A stretch of 64,000 nucleotides of DNA from Chaenocephalus aceratus. Taxonomy: Eukaryota; Chordata; Actinopteri; Perciformes; Channichthyidae. How positions within the stretch are numbered: the stretch's first letter is position 1; each line of letters opens with the position of its first letter. The notes below the pieces were generated by a model. The model was not told the origin of the DNA. It searched no databases and worked only from the letters and a program-made list of their open reading frames with translations. Positions 48,385 to 59,633 of the stretch are shown piece after piece. The stretch is from contig JAMFTG010000070.1 in assembly GCA_023974075.1 (NCBI GenBank), positions 1 through 64,000 of the forward strand. The letters run 5' to 3'. A program made the position numbers and the translations under genes.

Positions 48385-48835
48385 CAGTGTTGGGGTAGTT
48401 ACTCTAAAAACGTAATACACATTACTAGTTACTTCAGGAAAAGTCATACCGTACTTTACAATATTACTCACTTCTGAAAGTAATAAGTTACACGACTAGT
48501 TACTTTTGGACTACTACCATAAATCAAATGACAAATAACAATATAATGTTAAACCTTATTAAGCCCAGATCAGCACACATCCCTTAATCTAATAACCCTG
48601 AACATCGTGTTTTCTTTAGCTCGGTTTCCGTCACTGTGAGCGCAAGAGAAACGGGACGTTTGATTTGTTGTGCCGTCCTCCCGTAACGCAGATAGTTGAA
48701 GACCTTAAAGCAACGCAAGCGACCACATGACTTTGTTCTGAATGTAATTGCTGCTTTTTCTGACAGTAACATGTAACTGCATTACTGCCCAATGTAATCT
48801 GATTACAGTAACACGCTACTCAGTGTTCGATACTG
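48385..48835. mobile_element. hAT-like MITE of the CAGTGTTGGG-TAGTTAC type
   Basis: The left end is CAGTGTTGGGGTAGTTACTC followed by repeated TTACTAGTTAC / TAATACACATTAC words. The right end reads TAATCTGATTACAGTAACAC, GCTACTCAGTGTTCGATACTG. This paired composition is typical of a widespread fish hAT MITE. No 8-bp duplication is preserved. Confidence 0.75.
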
Positions 48836-48944
48836 AACTCCACTACAACTCATGCTGATGTGAAAACGTGGCGGGATGTTTTAAATGTTTCCCTCGTCAC
48901 GCATGCTCGGAGGTTTCATTCAGGGCTGGTTTTCACACATTAAC

Positions 48945-49172
48945 CGTCCACACGGCGGCGTGCGTTGACGCTCGCCGGCGGGCGTGTCTGAAGCTCGACC
49001 AACAACCAATCACATGAATCTCTCGCCCCGGACACACACGCACGCGGTTTGATTGGCTAGAGCTTGGACTGGCATATGATTTGATTGGCTGAAGCAACGG
49101 AGGCAAAGCGCCGCGACAGAACCACGATGCATTTTGACGTCACCCCACGCCGCCATGTGGACCGGCCGTAAC
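48945..49172. mobile_element. MITE related to 10888-11477, copy 2
   Basis: The ends GGTTTTCACACATTAACCGT / CCGTCCACACGGCGGCGTG and CACGCCGCCATGTGGACCGG form an inverted pair. The interior shares GGCGTGTCTGAAGCTCGACC, AACAACCAATCA and TTTGATTGGCT with the 10.9-kb copy. Confidence 0.65.
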
Positions 49173-51454
49173 GCCAATCAAGACTTCATAATAACAATGT
49201 AATACAGCCACAGAGGGGTGAGGGATGAGAGGATATAGGGGTGAGGGGTGAGAGGATATAGGGGTGAGGGATAGAGCTGCATGGATGAGTCAGGTACTCG
49301 CTGAGTGAACGGACAGAATCGCTAACTTTTCTGTTCGTTTTAAAGGAGCTGGAAAATGCTGTTTCCAGCGTCTGAAATAAGGAAATGTGTTTATTTATTG
49401 TCTTTGTTTTAAATTGTTTTAAAGTGAACATCTTTCAAACCTTAGAGAAATTGACTTGGACTTTTAAGAAAACCAAATTATTTAATTCATAATAAAAACA
49501 ATAGTCAGTCGAAGCTTCTAAAGGATATTGCTGCTTCGTGTTCTTGGGGACGTCCAGCAGCTGCACAGAAGCGTCACGTCTTCTAGTTGAAACTGTAAGT
49601 TGGAAACTGGCTCATTTCCCCGAGTGACGATAAACAGCATTGTTTGGCTGCAGCTCTTCTGATTCGCAGCCCACCTGTCGCCCAACGCTCTTATCCTTCA
49701 GAGGAAAATGATTTTGTGGACGACGTGCATTTTCCTGCTGATGCAAAACTTAGAAAGTGTATTAAATAAATAGAAAAGAAAGATAACTGGTGGCTTTGCA
49801 GACTGAACCAGGCATGGAGGATGTGTTGGATGCATTTGAAAAACGGGGAATAACCTGGAAGGGGATGCAGGCATTTCAGAATGTAAGAACAAGTAACCAC
49901 ATGGAACTTTCTTATGGTGGATAAATCATTAAAAAGCCATTATAGGGATCATTAAGCCCTGACAAAGACCAGCGTTGTATGAAATATCTTTGCTTTTTAA
50001 TTATCTGGCCACTTTAATAAGTGTTTTGTAATTCCCTGTGGTTTCTTCTTCTTCTACTTCTACATTTTGGATTTTGCATATAACATTTGTTGAGAGGTTG
50101 GAGGACCACAAAATAAAGAAAAATAACCACATTTGGACACTGGACAGGACGGGTATTGAAAGTAGGGCGGCACACATTTTGAAAAAAATACCTAACTGTT
50201 TATTTTGACTATTGATTTACGGCTTTGCAGACCGTTACATGCACCTATAGAACGCACTACGGGAACACAACACAAAGCAGAATAGGGCCTCTTTAAGATG
50301 TAGTACAACGTTGAATTAAATGGAAATACACAATTTGAAAGAAGTATCCTTGAGTAAATGTAATTCCCAGATTTGTGGAATTTATCTGCAGGTTGAAAGA
50401 CACAGATTATTCTATCTGCTTCTCACAGCACCATGTGACCATTAAATATAAATGTGGAGACTCTCGGAAGTCTGCACACGCCATCCCAGCATGCACTGCT
50501 ACTCTCATCATCTCCAGGAGTGTGTGTGTGTGTCTAGCTTCTGTCTGGCCTTGGCTCTGACCGGCTCCATGTGGTCTGCGAGCCGTCGTCCGTCATCCTC
50601 TCCGTGCTCTCAGCTGATCTCACTCTGAAAAGTCAATATTGCTTCAGGATGACTTCATGCAGTTACTCATTAATTTGTTCAACATGTCAACTGAAGCGTC
50701 CGCTCCCCATTGATCCAGGTATCACTTCATTATGCTGATGAGGTGTTCTGCAGAGAGATGTTTCCACAATATGTCGGGGGTTTCACCGAGGGCTGGGGGA
50801 GGGGTATGGATTCATGTGAGAATAGATCTTCTGAGGTACTGAATGGATTCACAATGTCAAAACAAATCTATATTTTAAAAAGCTAGATATTGTTACTGAT
50901 GGACTTTAATATGCACCAAATCATAGTTATCTCTTATTGTATGATTTATGTGGTTGTTGTTGAATATTCCAACAACCACAACAACAACAACCCTAATATT
51001 AATAACACTTAATTTCCAGGAAGTCAAAATTCAATACCCCAGATCCCTTTTTGTAGAAGTGACAGTATCCAACCAAGAAGCAGAAGTGTTTGAGAAGAGA
51101 TGCCAAAAAAATGCCACATTTAAATAAGTACATTATTTCTTATCTACATTTCATAGTTCCCAATGAAAAACAAATACTATAAATAATTTACATTGTGCAC
51201 AAAAACATTTAAATTCCAAGTTGCTCAACATGCAAGTCTACTCGCGCTTCTATTGGCTAGCTAGCGCTTCAACACATTGTACGTGATAGGCTAAGGGGCG
51301 GGACATCTCTAAGCGGTTGACCAATCACAACAGAGCCGGCCAGCTAACCAATCAGAGCAGACTGGGCTCTGGTTTCAGACAGAGGGTGAAAAGAGGTGCT
51401 GCAGCACAGGGAAGAATAAAGCACTTTTTGAACATTAATGCATGAAGATATGTC
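49173..51454. other. Intronic stretch without recognised repeats
   Basis: About 2.3 kb of mostly unique-looking sequence. A small hairpin (GGTTGTTGTTGAATATTCCA / ACAACCACAACAAC) lies near 50949-50993. The part 50630-50760 is low in repeats and could contain conserved non-coding sequence, but this cannot be judged without comparison. Confidence 0.4.
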
Positions 51455-51897
51455 GAGACTCTACATACTGATATACACCTGAACATCTGCAGGAGAGGAC
51501 TCTTTAAAGTAGAGACACTACATACTGATATACACCTGAACATCAGCAGGAGAGGACTCTTTAAAGTAGAGACACTACACACTGATATACACCTGAACAT
51601 CAGCAGGAGAGGACTCTTTAAAGTAGAGACACTACATACTGATATTCACCTGAACATCAGCAGGAGAGGACTCTTTAAAGTAGAGACACTACATACTGAT
51701 ATACACCTGAACATCAGCAGGAGAGGACTCTTTAAAGTAGAGACACTACATACTGATATACACCTGAACATCAGCAGGAGAGGACTCTTTAAAGTAGAGA
51801 CACTACATACTGATATACACCTGAACATCAGCAGGAGAGGACTCTTTAAAGTAGAGACACTACATACTGATAAACACCTGAACATCAGCAGGAGAGT
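51455..51897 (+). repeat. Minisatellite B, locus 3 (57-bp unit, about 7.8 copies)
   Basis: Very regular B units (CATACTGATATACACCTGAA, CATCAGCAGGAGAGGACTCT). Neither flank resembles the flanks of the other two B loci, so no common host element is evident for B. Confidence 0.96.
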
Positions 51898-52789
51898 CAT
51901 ATTGTATGTTAGAACCCCTTCAGATGATATACTCTGTCTGAAGGAGTTTATTCCAACGGTTACTGTAGCCATGTTTGTTGTGTGACTGAGTGCAGTGAAG
52001 GTCAGGTCTCTGCATCTCTTCACTGATATGGAACCACTTCAGTGTTTAATCAGGTGTTGATAGTACAGAGTAAACATCGTATTTGTGCACATTTGACTTC
52101 TCTGTCGCTGAGGTATGTAGGCTACAACTTTTCCCCTTCTTCCACCATTTGCCCTCTCCACGGTTTATGACTGCAGCTGGTGACGCAGCCGGCTGAACAA
52201 ACGTGATTTCCCCCCCTCTTTTTAGCTTAAAGCGGTTATAATGGTGTTCAAGTGACATCAGCTTTTTGCAGCTGGGTGGAAGACAATTAAATGTTGAATG
52301 AAGGAGGGGTGGCGGGGGGTAATGTTTGGAGGAATTTGCCCTCTCACAACCTCCCTCTGTAACCTCATCATAAAGCGCATTAGGCATGGATAATGTCACA
52401 TCAGCAAGTTCCAGCACTCTGCATCACCCCTAATTTCTCAACCCCACATAAAACGGCGGTTACAGTCTGCCAATTGTGGTGAGGTGGGACATTTTATATT
52501 TTTCCTCTTGATTGCTTGAATGAGACTCCTCAGTTGCAGTTGAAGCCGTTTACACATTCCTCACATGCAGCCGGATCACTTACAGTAGTTTAATTCATGC
52601 TTAATTGTGATTTGGTGGAAGGGTGGAGCTCGTTAGTGGCTGCTGTGTGGCAGCCGGTGGGGTTAAATGTGCTACAAGTGTCTCTGTTGTGAAACGGGAA
52701 TGATATTCATCCACATCATGCTGACAAACATGTTAATATGAGTTTAAATCGGTATCTAAAACATTTTTCCTTAAACCAGTAACCTGAAA
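51898..52789. other. Intronic stretch without recognised repeats
   Basis: Unique-looking sequence. A 123-residue minus-strand frame lacks family features. Confidence 0.4.
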
Positions 52790-53730
52790 ATTAGCTTCTT
52801 CCTGTCCCCTTGTCTTGAAGTCAATGATTTTCTGAATGTGTTTTGGGTTGTTAGCCATAAATAAGGTCTGTGGTTAACACAAGCTAGCCCAACATTAGCC
52901 GCCTTTAGCTTAGCGGTGGTGACGTGAAGTCATGTGACCGTGCTGTAGTTCCTTTATAGCCCAACATTAGCCACCTTTAGCTTAGCGGTGGTGACGTGAA
53001 GTCATGTGGCCGTGCTGTAGTTCCTTTATAGCCCCACATTAGCCACCTTTAGCTTAGCGGTGGTGACGTGAAGTCATGTGACCGTGCTGTAGTTCCTTTA
53101 TAGCCCAAGATTAGCCACCTTTAGCTTAGCGGTGGTGAAGTCATGTGACCATGCTGTAGTTCCTTTATAGCCCAACATTAGCCGCCTTTAGCTTAGCGGT
53201 GGTGACGTGAAGTCATATGACCGTGCTGTAGTTCTTTTATAGCCCAACATTAGCCACCTTTAGCTTAGCGGTGGTGACGTGAAGTCATGTGACCGTGCTG
53301 TAGTTCCTTTATAGCCCAAGATTAGCCACCTTTAGCTTAGCGATGGTGAAGTCATGTGGACCGTGCTGTAGTTCCTTTATAGCCCAACATTAGCCGCCTT
53401 TAGCTTAGCGGTGGTGACGTGAAGTCATGTGACCGTGCTGTAGTTCCTTTATAGCGCAACATTAGCCACCTTTAGCTTAGCGGTGGTGACGTGAAGTCAT
53501 GTGACCGTGCTGTAGTTCCTTTATAGCCCAACGATAGCTTTATACTTCAGAAATCATAAAGTGGTGTTAATAAATGGAGATTATCCTGCTGAACTAAATG
53601 TAAGTATCATAAACGTGTGTTTTCCACGGAGATTATTTCCTGCTATAAACCAACATTGGGGAAATGCTGCCTTCAGGTTCCAACGAAGAAATACAACATC
53701 CCTGCATTACTCTATTGGTCATTGCTTTAC
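52790..53730 (+). mobile_element. Dispersed element carrying minisatellite D, locus 3
   Basis: The left flank (GTCAATGATTTTCTGAATGT, GGTCTGTGGTTAACACAAGC) and right flank (ATCATAAAGTGGTGTTAATA, GGAGATTATCCTGCTGAACT, AAATACAACATCCCTGCATT) match the flanks of D loci 1 and 2 and the array-free copy at 62.4-62.56 kb. Borders are approximate. Confidence 0.72.
52885..53540 (+). repeat. Minisatellite D, locus 3 (about 9 units)
   Basis: The same 73-bp unit as at 16.2 kb but almost all units are of the long CCTTTATAGCCC class. Two units lack GACGT (GGTGGTGAAGTCATG and GATGGTGAAGTCATG), and these are spaced three units apart, again indicating a three-unit duplication. Confidence 0.95.
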
Positions 53731-54616
53731 AGGTGCATATTGCTTAGTGCTGATTTTAATCCCTTAATTAAATGTGCACATTCTTTTCTCTCCTCTCACT
53801 TTATCCACAGAGTGTGTCATTCAGCTGTGCATCACTCGTCCTCCATACAAATATTAGCATAGCCATCCTCAGATTGAACTGCCCCTTCCTCCACAAAGGC
53901 TTTAGTAACGCAGCCAGAGCTTCATGAAATGCTTCACCTTTTGAGACACGGCTCGCAGATAAGGCTGAGGGCGGAGAAATGTCCGCTGATCCTCGCCAGA
54001 TAAAGACTCATTAAATGCTAATTCCTCCTCACTTACAGCGCATTCAGATCTCTATCATTCTGTCGCCGTGTCTGCACTTCTGTGTGACCGCCAGCTCGCT
54101 GATTAAAGAGCGATCTGTTTCTTATGTTATTTCCTGTATTTGTTCCGCTTTGAAAAGCTGCCATAAACAACTGGACTCAGATGCGTGTTCATGTTCCTCC
54201 ATCGCTCCGATTATTTCTCAAAGGATTTACATTATTCGATGTCTACCGAAGTGTAATAGAGCCAGGTAAAAGTCAGGGGGAAGGTTTGAGTGTCAACAAC
54301 ACTTTCAGTTTTTAAAATAATTGCAAAATGTAATGTTTATTCTTGACAATCAACATTTGTATTTAATTCTCCGAACACAATTTTTTTCCCCATTTCTTTA
54401 TTATTTTTGAGTAATTTTATTTTATTAATACGTTTATTTATTTAATTTTAATGTATTTTTTTACTTTTATATTTATTTATTTATTTTGTTTTTTTAATTT
54501 GCCAGGCATTAATACTTCAATCTTAACCTTATTATAATTTTTTTTAATCATTCTTAAACCCCCCCTCCCAAAGAAAACTCCACCTTTTGATTTTTTGTTC
54601 CTCTATCTAAACCTGC
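53731..54616. other. Intronic stretch, AT-rich on the right
   Basis: No exon is recognised. 54300-54560 is strongly AT-rich with TTTATTTATTTA runs. Confidence 0.4.
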
Positions 54617-54845
54617 AGGTCCGCTGCAACTCTTACTACTTTTAAATCCAGGCTGAAGACTTTTCTTTTTGTCGCTGCTTTTAATTGAACTATTCATATC
54701 TTAAACTGCACTGTAACTTTTATCCATGTACTTTTATTTTATTAGCTTTTATTTTTTAATGCTTAATGTCTTTTTTTTTTTTGTAAAGCACTTTGAATTG
54801 CCTTGCGTTGAAAAGAGCTATATAAATAAACTTGCCTTGCCTTGT
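54617..54845 (+). mobile_element. LINE 3' end including the coding C-terminus
   Basis: 54617-54688 reads RSAATLTTFKSRLKTFLFVA followed by AFN and a stop, the typical C-terminal tail of an L2-like reverse transcriptase ORF. The 3' untranslated end (TGCACTGTAACTTTTATCC, AAGCACTTTGAATTGCCTTG, GAGCTATATAAATAAACTTG) ends in a short CCTTG repeat. It is the same family as 22590-22897. Confidence 0.8.
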
Positions 54846-55585
54846 CTATCGCCATCTTGACATGGCAAAAGAAAAACACATAATCATTCAGTTAAGCTGT
54901 ATTGGTTCAGAACGGATTAACAGAGCGTGTCAGCTCGTGTTAAATATTGACCGACTGCTTTCATACGTGTGTGAGAGGTTTGAGTCAGAGGGAAATCCTC
55001 CAGTTGAATCACAGCGAGGATCCCTGCAGGAAACCCTCTGTGATTCCCATTACTGTCCAGGTGGAGGTCTGCTCCTCTGAAGGGAAACTCCAGCAGCTGT
55101 GTTTGCAGTCTGAAACTCGTTCTTGTTCTCCATGTCAGACGTTTATTTCTCCGCCTCTCGTCCAACACAAACCAGGACTTTCTGCTCCACATTTGCAGAT
55201 CTCGTCTGAGGTATTAAGACCGCAGTACCGCTGAAATATTAAACCTCTCTTTGTTCTACCGTGTGTGTTTTCCAAACCCACGGATGATGGCGCACTTCTC
55301 TTAAAGGTTCTTTTCCCAGAACGTTCTTCGTCCTCTGAGGTAATAAATGGGTTAATTGGGATTAATCATCCTGGATTACAAGACTGGGGAAGGTCCCCTT
55401 AGGGTGCAGGATGCTACGTTTAAACGTTCATGCACTACTGGAAGATGCAGGGCAGGATAGGGTGTGCTCTTCCTGCTTCTGAGCCCCAGAGACGGCGTCT
55501 GGTCTCAGGGTCCCTGAACTCTCTAACCCACAAGCGTGTCTCATGCTGGTCGGGTCAAGTGGGTTCAGAGCGAGGTAATGGCTAC
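54846..55585. other. Intronic stretch without recognised repeats
   Basis: Overlapping frames of 82-95 residues on both strands have no family features, and no splice-supported exon is seen. Confidence 0.4.
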
Positions 55586-56679
55586 TTAAAGGTCCCCTAT
55601 CGTACTGTTTCTCATCAATATATCACAGGTCAACACATCGTTATGACATCATAAAGTGGCCAAAATCTGATCAGCTCATTTTCAGACAGGTTTTTATAGA
55701 AATGGATCAAAAAGAGAGAGAATCTTTGTTCCTGAAACTTTCAGAGTCTCTTTCCACAGAGGGGACACATGTTGATGTAGAAGAGACACGAAGAAGAGGG
55801 GACACATGTTGATGTAGAAGAGACACGAAGAAGAGGGGACACATGTTGATGTAGAAGAGACATGAATAAGAGGGGACACGTGTTGATGTAGAAGAGACAT
55901 GAAGAAGAGAGGACACATGTTGATGTAGAAGAGACATGAAGAAGAGGGGACACATGTTGATGTAGAAGAGACATGAAGAAGAGGGGACACATGTTGATGT
56001 AGAAGAGACATGAAGAAGAGGGGACACATGTTGATGTAGAAGAGACATGAAGAAGAGGGGACACATGTTGATGTAGAAGAGACATGAAGAAGAGGGGACA
56101 CATGTTGATGTAGAAGAGACATGAAGAAGAGGGGACACATGTTGATGTAGAAGAGACATGAAGAAGAGGGGACACATGTTGATGTAGAAGAGACATGAAG
56201 AAGAGGGGACACATGTTGATGTAGAAGAGACATGAAGAAGAGGGGACACATGTTGATATAGAAGAGACATGAAGAAGAGGGGACACATGTTGATGTAGAA
56301 GAGACATGAAGAAGAGGGGACACATGTTGATGTAGAAGAGACATGAAGAAGAGGGGACACATGTTGATGTAGAAGAGACATGAAGAAGAGGGGACACATG
56401 TTGATGTAGAAGATACATGAAGAAGAGGGGACACATGTTGATGTAGAAGAGACATGAAGAAGAGGGGACACATGTTGATGTAGAAGAGACATGAAGAAGA
56501 GGGGACACATGTTGATGTAGAAGAGACATGAAGAAGAGGGGACACATGTTGACGTAGAAGAGACATGAAGAAGAGGGGACACATGTTGATGTAGAAGAGA
56601 CATGAAGAAGAGGGGACACATGTTGATGTAGAAGAGACATGAAGAAGAGGGGAGACATGTTGATGTAGGGGACCTTTAA
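55586..56679 (+). mobile_element. TTAA-bordered MITE carrying minisatellite C, copy 1 (1,094 bp)
   Basis: The element reads TTAA|AGGTCCCCTATCGTAC at the left and GATGTAGGGGACCT|TTAA at the right: perfect 10-bp inverted ends AGGTCCCCTA and a TTAA duplication, as for piggyBac or Kolobok superfamilies. The left body (ACATCGTTATGACATCATAA, GGATCAAAAAGAGAGAGAAT) is nearly identical to 59000-59110 in copy 2. No transposase is present. Confidence 0.93.
55757..56668 (+). repeat. Minisatellite C, locus 1 (37-bp unit, about 24.5 copies)
   Basis: The unit is GAAGAGACATGAAGAAGAGG then GGACACATGTTGATGTA. Units are highly uniform, and the leftmost ones have GACACG for GACATG. No frame of the reverse complement has a stop, so 304-375-residue frames with a 37-residue period appear in all three minus frames. 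This is a property of the unit, not evidence of a protein. Confidence 0.97.
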
Positions 56680-57028
56680 AACACATTACGTTATCATGCT
56701 GAAATCTCAGTTCTCTGCATCGTATCTTCTTCTTCTCTTTCTCGTCTGAAGGCTCTCCTCGACTGAAGAGCTCTGCTGTGTTTCCTGTAGTCGTAAAGTT
56801 TAGCTCAGGAGCATCAAACACATTTTACTTCAGAGGTAAATTACAGCCACATTTCATCTGACGTTGGCCAGACCAGTAAAATCATAGCATAACAACCTAT
56901 AAAAACTCCAAATTGTTTCCTTTGTTTCAGTGGAAATCAGTAGATTCTGAATATGTTCACATTTAACGACAAAACAACCTGACATTTCTGAAGAAAAATA
57001 AGTGCAATTTTTATGCTTCAGTTTATCA
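56680..57028. other. Intronic stretch
   Basis: No repeat border or exon is recognised. Confidence 0.4.
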
Positions 57029-57036
57029 CTTACACG

Positions 57037-57523
57037 CAGGGCCGTTTCTTCCTATAGGCGGACCATGCAGAGGCCCCCCGCGGCCACTAGGGGGCCCCCA
57101 AGCTGAAAGGTCAGGTTCAGCATCAATATATATTTGGGGAGAATTAAAATTAGCCGTCTTTAAATGTAGGATATGAACACAACTCAATTGCAATGATAGC
57201 AAAGCTGTGGCGTGTGTGTTTGGGGTAATAACGTCCAAATCATCGTTGGGCTGTCACATTGTCGAGAAAACGCTGCATCTCTTGCATTCATTGACGTAGA
57301 GGAGACTTATTGTTTACCTTTTTTAATATATTTTTTGTAAGCTTCAATTGCTTGGTTTTCGTGAAATTAGCCTGTTTTCCTCTTAAAGTGTAACGGATTG
57401 AAGCGTCTCCACAGATCATCTGAAAGGCTTCGGAATCCCCCCATTGTAGTTTAAAAACTGTAAAAACTAGGGCCCCCCAACAGCATCTTGCACAGGGCCC
57501 CCAAAAATCTAGAAACGGCCCTG
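57037..57523. mobile_element. hAT-like MITE (487 bp) with 8-bp target duplication
   Basis: The ends are CAGGGCCGTTTCTTCC and TCTAGAAACGGCCCTG (inverted). CTTACACG flanks both sides (57029-57036 and 57524-57531). Subterminal GGGGCCCCC-type words occur near both ends. No transposase is present. Confidence 0.94.
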
Positions 57524-57721
57524 CTTACACGTGTGCATTTCAATGTATAGATCAGTGTATCTAGAAAGGCAACGATATCTGGAACTGAACAATATAGTAT
57601 TTTAATTTATGATCAAAACAACTTTTCAAGATCTAAAAATGATTTTACGTTAATTTACACATGTGTATATTAATCCTGACACCAACATGCAAACTAAAAT
57701 GGGAACTATTAAGGAAGATGG

Positions 57722-58088
57722 TTAAAGGTGGGGTAGGTAAGTTTCAGAAACCGGCTCGAGATACACTTGTTGTTATATTCCATGGAAGGCTCTTAACATC
57801 CCGATAGCAATGAATATCTGAAGTGCTTTGACAAAAAATCCATACAAAAATGTCATCTGTAGAAGCCGTAATACTGTAAAAAGTACAACCAATCCGATTG
57901 GACTGCCTACCTGCCTGTCAGCCTTCCACCGGGGCACAAACTGATCTCGTGCCCTCATTGGTCATGTGCGCGTTCGTGTGTGTTGGGGGAGGAGCTCTGT
58001 AAGAAAGTGGCAGATTTTCTCCAGTTGTGTATTTTCAAATTCTAGCGATCTCGAGCCGGTTTCTCAAACTTACCTACCCCACCTTTAA
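57722..58088. mobile_element. TTAA-bordered MITE with long inverted ends (367 bp)
   Basis: TTAA|AGGTGGGGTAGGTAAG at the left and CTTACCTACCCCACCT|TTAA at the right. The inverted ends run about 37 bp with one mismatch, including AGAAACCGGCTCGAGAT. The TTAA duplication suggests piggyBac- or Kolobok-type mobilisation. A 61-residue minus-strand frame inside is not a gene. Confidence 0.95.
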
Positions 58089-58437
58089 GTGATCCCCCTG
58101 CCTTGTAAACGTATATAATTTATACATTGAAAATGGCAGTTAATGTATTCTCTGTAATGTGTGCACTTTGCAAAGTCCGCATGTGTGACACCCCTGAATT
58201 ATCCGCCGACGTTAGCATGCTGAAATCTTTGTTTCCTCCATCACTTCCTCCTCTTCTTTCTTGTCTGGAGGCTCACCTGCACTGCATCATGTGAAGTGGT
58301 CTGCTGTGCTCCCTGCAGTCGTACAGTGTAGCTTCAAGGACGCAGCTTTAGTGCCACAGCTGAAGAAACAAAGCGTGTGACTCCATTTAGCCCGTCTGCT
58401 TTCGTGTTTTCCTCTTCAATCTGCCCCACGGGTGTGT

Positions 58438-58490
<53 letters not shown>

Positions 58491-58689
58491 ACATGTGTCA
58501 TAGCTGCAGTGTGTCTGCTGCTTGTATGGGATTATGTAAAGCAGTGCTGCAACCTGTTAAAATGTTTTGCTTGTGAGTCAGAGCCAAAACGTGCGTCGTG
58601 TTTAGAGGTCTGCTGGGAGGTCTGGTATGCATCGGTTAACGAAGGCCAGGCTACGAGCTACAGGAGAACCTCAGGTCCATATTCTTTAG
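58089..58689. other. Intronic stretch with (GT)n
   Basis: A (TG)n tract of about 28 units lies at 58434-58489. The 158-residue frame spanning it is mostly Cys-Val from the tract and is not accepted as coding. Confidence 0.6.
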
Positions 58690-59485
58690 TTAAAGGTCCC
58701 CTATCATACTCTTCTTCATCAATGTATCACAGGTCTCAGATATACACAGAGCCTGGCTCTGATTGGCTGAAACACCAAACGGATCATTTCAGCATTACCC
58801 ATAATCCCCTCTGTTTCAGCCCTGTTTCCAAAGTGCTGATTCTCTGTCTGTGACTTTAGATGAAGATAAGGAGCCCCTCCCCACGCCCCTCTGAGAGACA
58901 TTTGGTTACAAAGAACTCAATGGTGCTCTAGGAGGAGATTCAGGTGATAAGGGGGGGGGGGGGGTACCTTGGTTGCTGATTGGCTAATGGTTACACAAGA
59001 CAACACATCGTTATGACATCACAAAGTGGCCAAAATCTGATCAGCTAATTTTCAGACAGGTTTTTATAGAAATGGATCAAAAAGAGAGAAAATCTTTGTT
59101 CCTGAAACTTTCAGACATGAAGAAGAGGGGACACATGTTGATGTAGAAGAGACATGAAGAAGAGGGGACACATGTTGATGTAGAAGAGACATGAAGAAGA
59201 GGGGACACATGTTGATGTAGAAGAGACATGAAGAAGAGGGGACACATGTTGATGTAGAAGAGACATGAAGAAGAGGGGACACATGTTGAGGTAGAAGAGA
59301 CATGGAGAAGAGGGGACACATGTTGATGTAGAAGAGACATGGAGAAGAGGGGACACATGTTGATGTAGAAGAGACATGGAGAAGAGGGGACACATGTTGA
59401 TGTAGAAGAGACATGAAGAAGAGGGGACACATGTTGATGTAGAAAGACATGAAGTAGTGGATTGTGCATAATGGGTGACCTTTAA
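58690..59485 (+). mobile_element. TTAA-bordered MITE carrying minisatellite C, copy 2, ending 17 bp before integrin exon 2
   Basis: The left border is TTAA|AGGTCCCCTATCATAC and the right border is GCATAATGGGTGACCT|TTAA (59482-59485). The right inverted end is less perfect (AGGTCACCC against AGGTCCCCT). The body includes TCACAGGTCTCAGATATACA and GGCTCTGATTGGCTG, which are missing from copy 1. From 59000 onward the two copies are nearly identical. Only ACTCGTCTCTGTTTCAG separates its end from the exon, so the element supplies the likely branch-point region. Confidence 0.9.
59114..59457 (+). repeat. Minisatellite C, locus 2 (37-bp unit, about 9 copies)
   Basis: Same unit as locus 1, with a GACATGGAGAAGAGG variant in three adjacent units and a 1-bp loss in the last unit (GTAGAAAGACATG). 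The array runs in the sense direction of the integrin transcript and ends 45 bp before exon 2. Confidence 0.97.
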
Positions 59486-59502
59486 ACTCGTCTCTGTTTC
59501 AG

Positions 59503-59633
59503 TGTAAGCGTGGTGATCGGAGCTCCGAAGGCCAACACGACGCAGTTCAACGTCACCGAGGGAGGGTCCGTCTTCTACTGTCCCTGGAGCATCGGCCAAT
59601 CAGACTGCCACTCCATCGACTTCGATAGTGAAG
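59503..59633 (+). CDS. Integrin alpha subunit (ITGA8/ITGA5-like), coding exon 2
   Basis: The acceptor TCTCTGTTTCAG ends at 59502 and the first base T completes the Ser69 codon begun in exon 1. Residues 70-112 read VSVVIGAPKANTTQFNVTEG (70-89), then GSVFYCPWSIGQSDC and HSIDFDSE. GAPKANT is the invariant first-blade motif of the integrin beta-propeller. Cys95 and Cys104 are placed to form the first blade disulphide. Asn80 (NTT) and Asn85 (NVT) are sequons. YCPW resembles alpha-8, CPW with FDS resembles alpha-5, and alpha-V would have a different tryptophan context. The exon ends GAAG|GTAAGC with one base of the next codon. The remaining exons are not in the window; I found no QWFGA-type third exon up to 64000. 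The immediately upstream transposon is described separately. Confidence 0.93.

Noticed and set aside
55694..56821. A 375-residue minus-strand open frame with 37-residue repeats (and two similar ones in the other frames)
   Set aside because: The reverse complement of the 37-bp unit has no stop in any frame, so all three frames stay open automatically. There is no domain, and it lies inside a transposon in the intron of a gene on the other strand.
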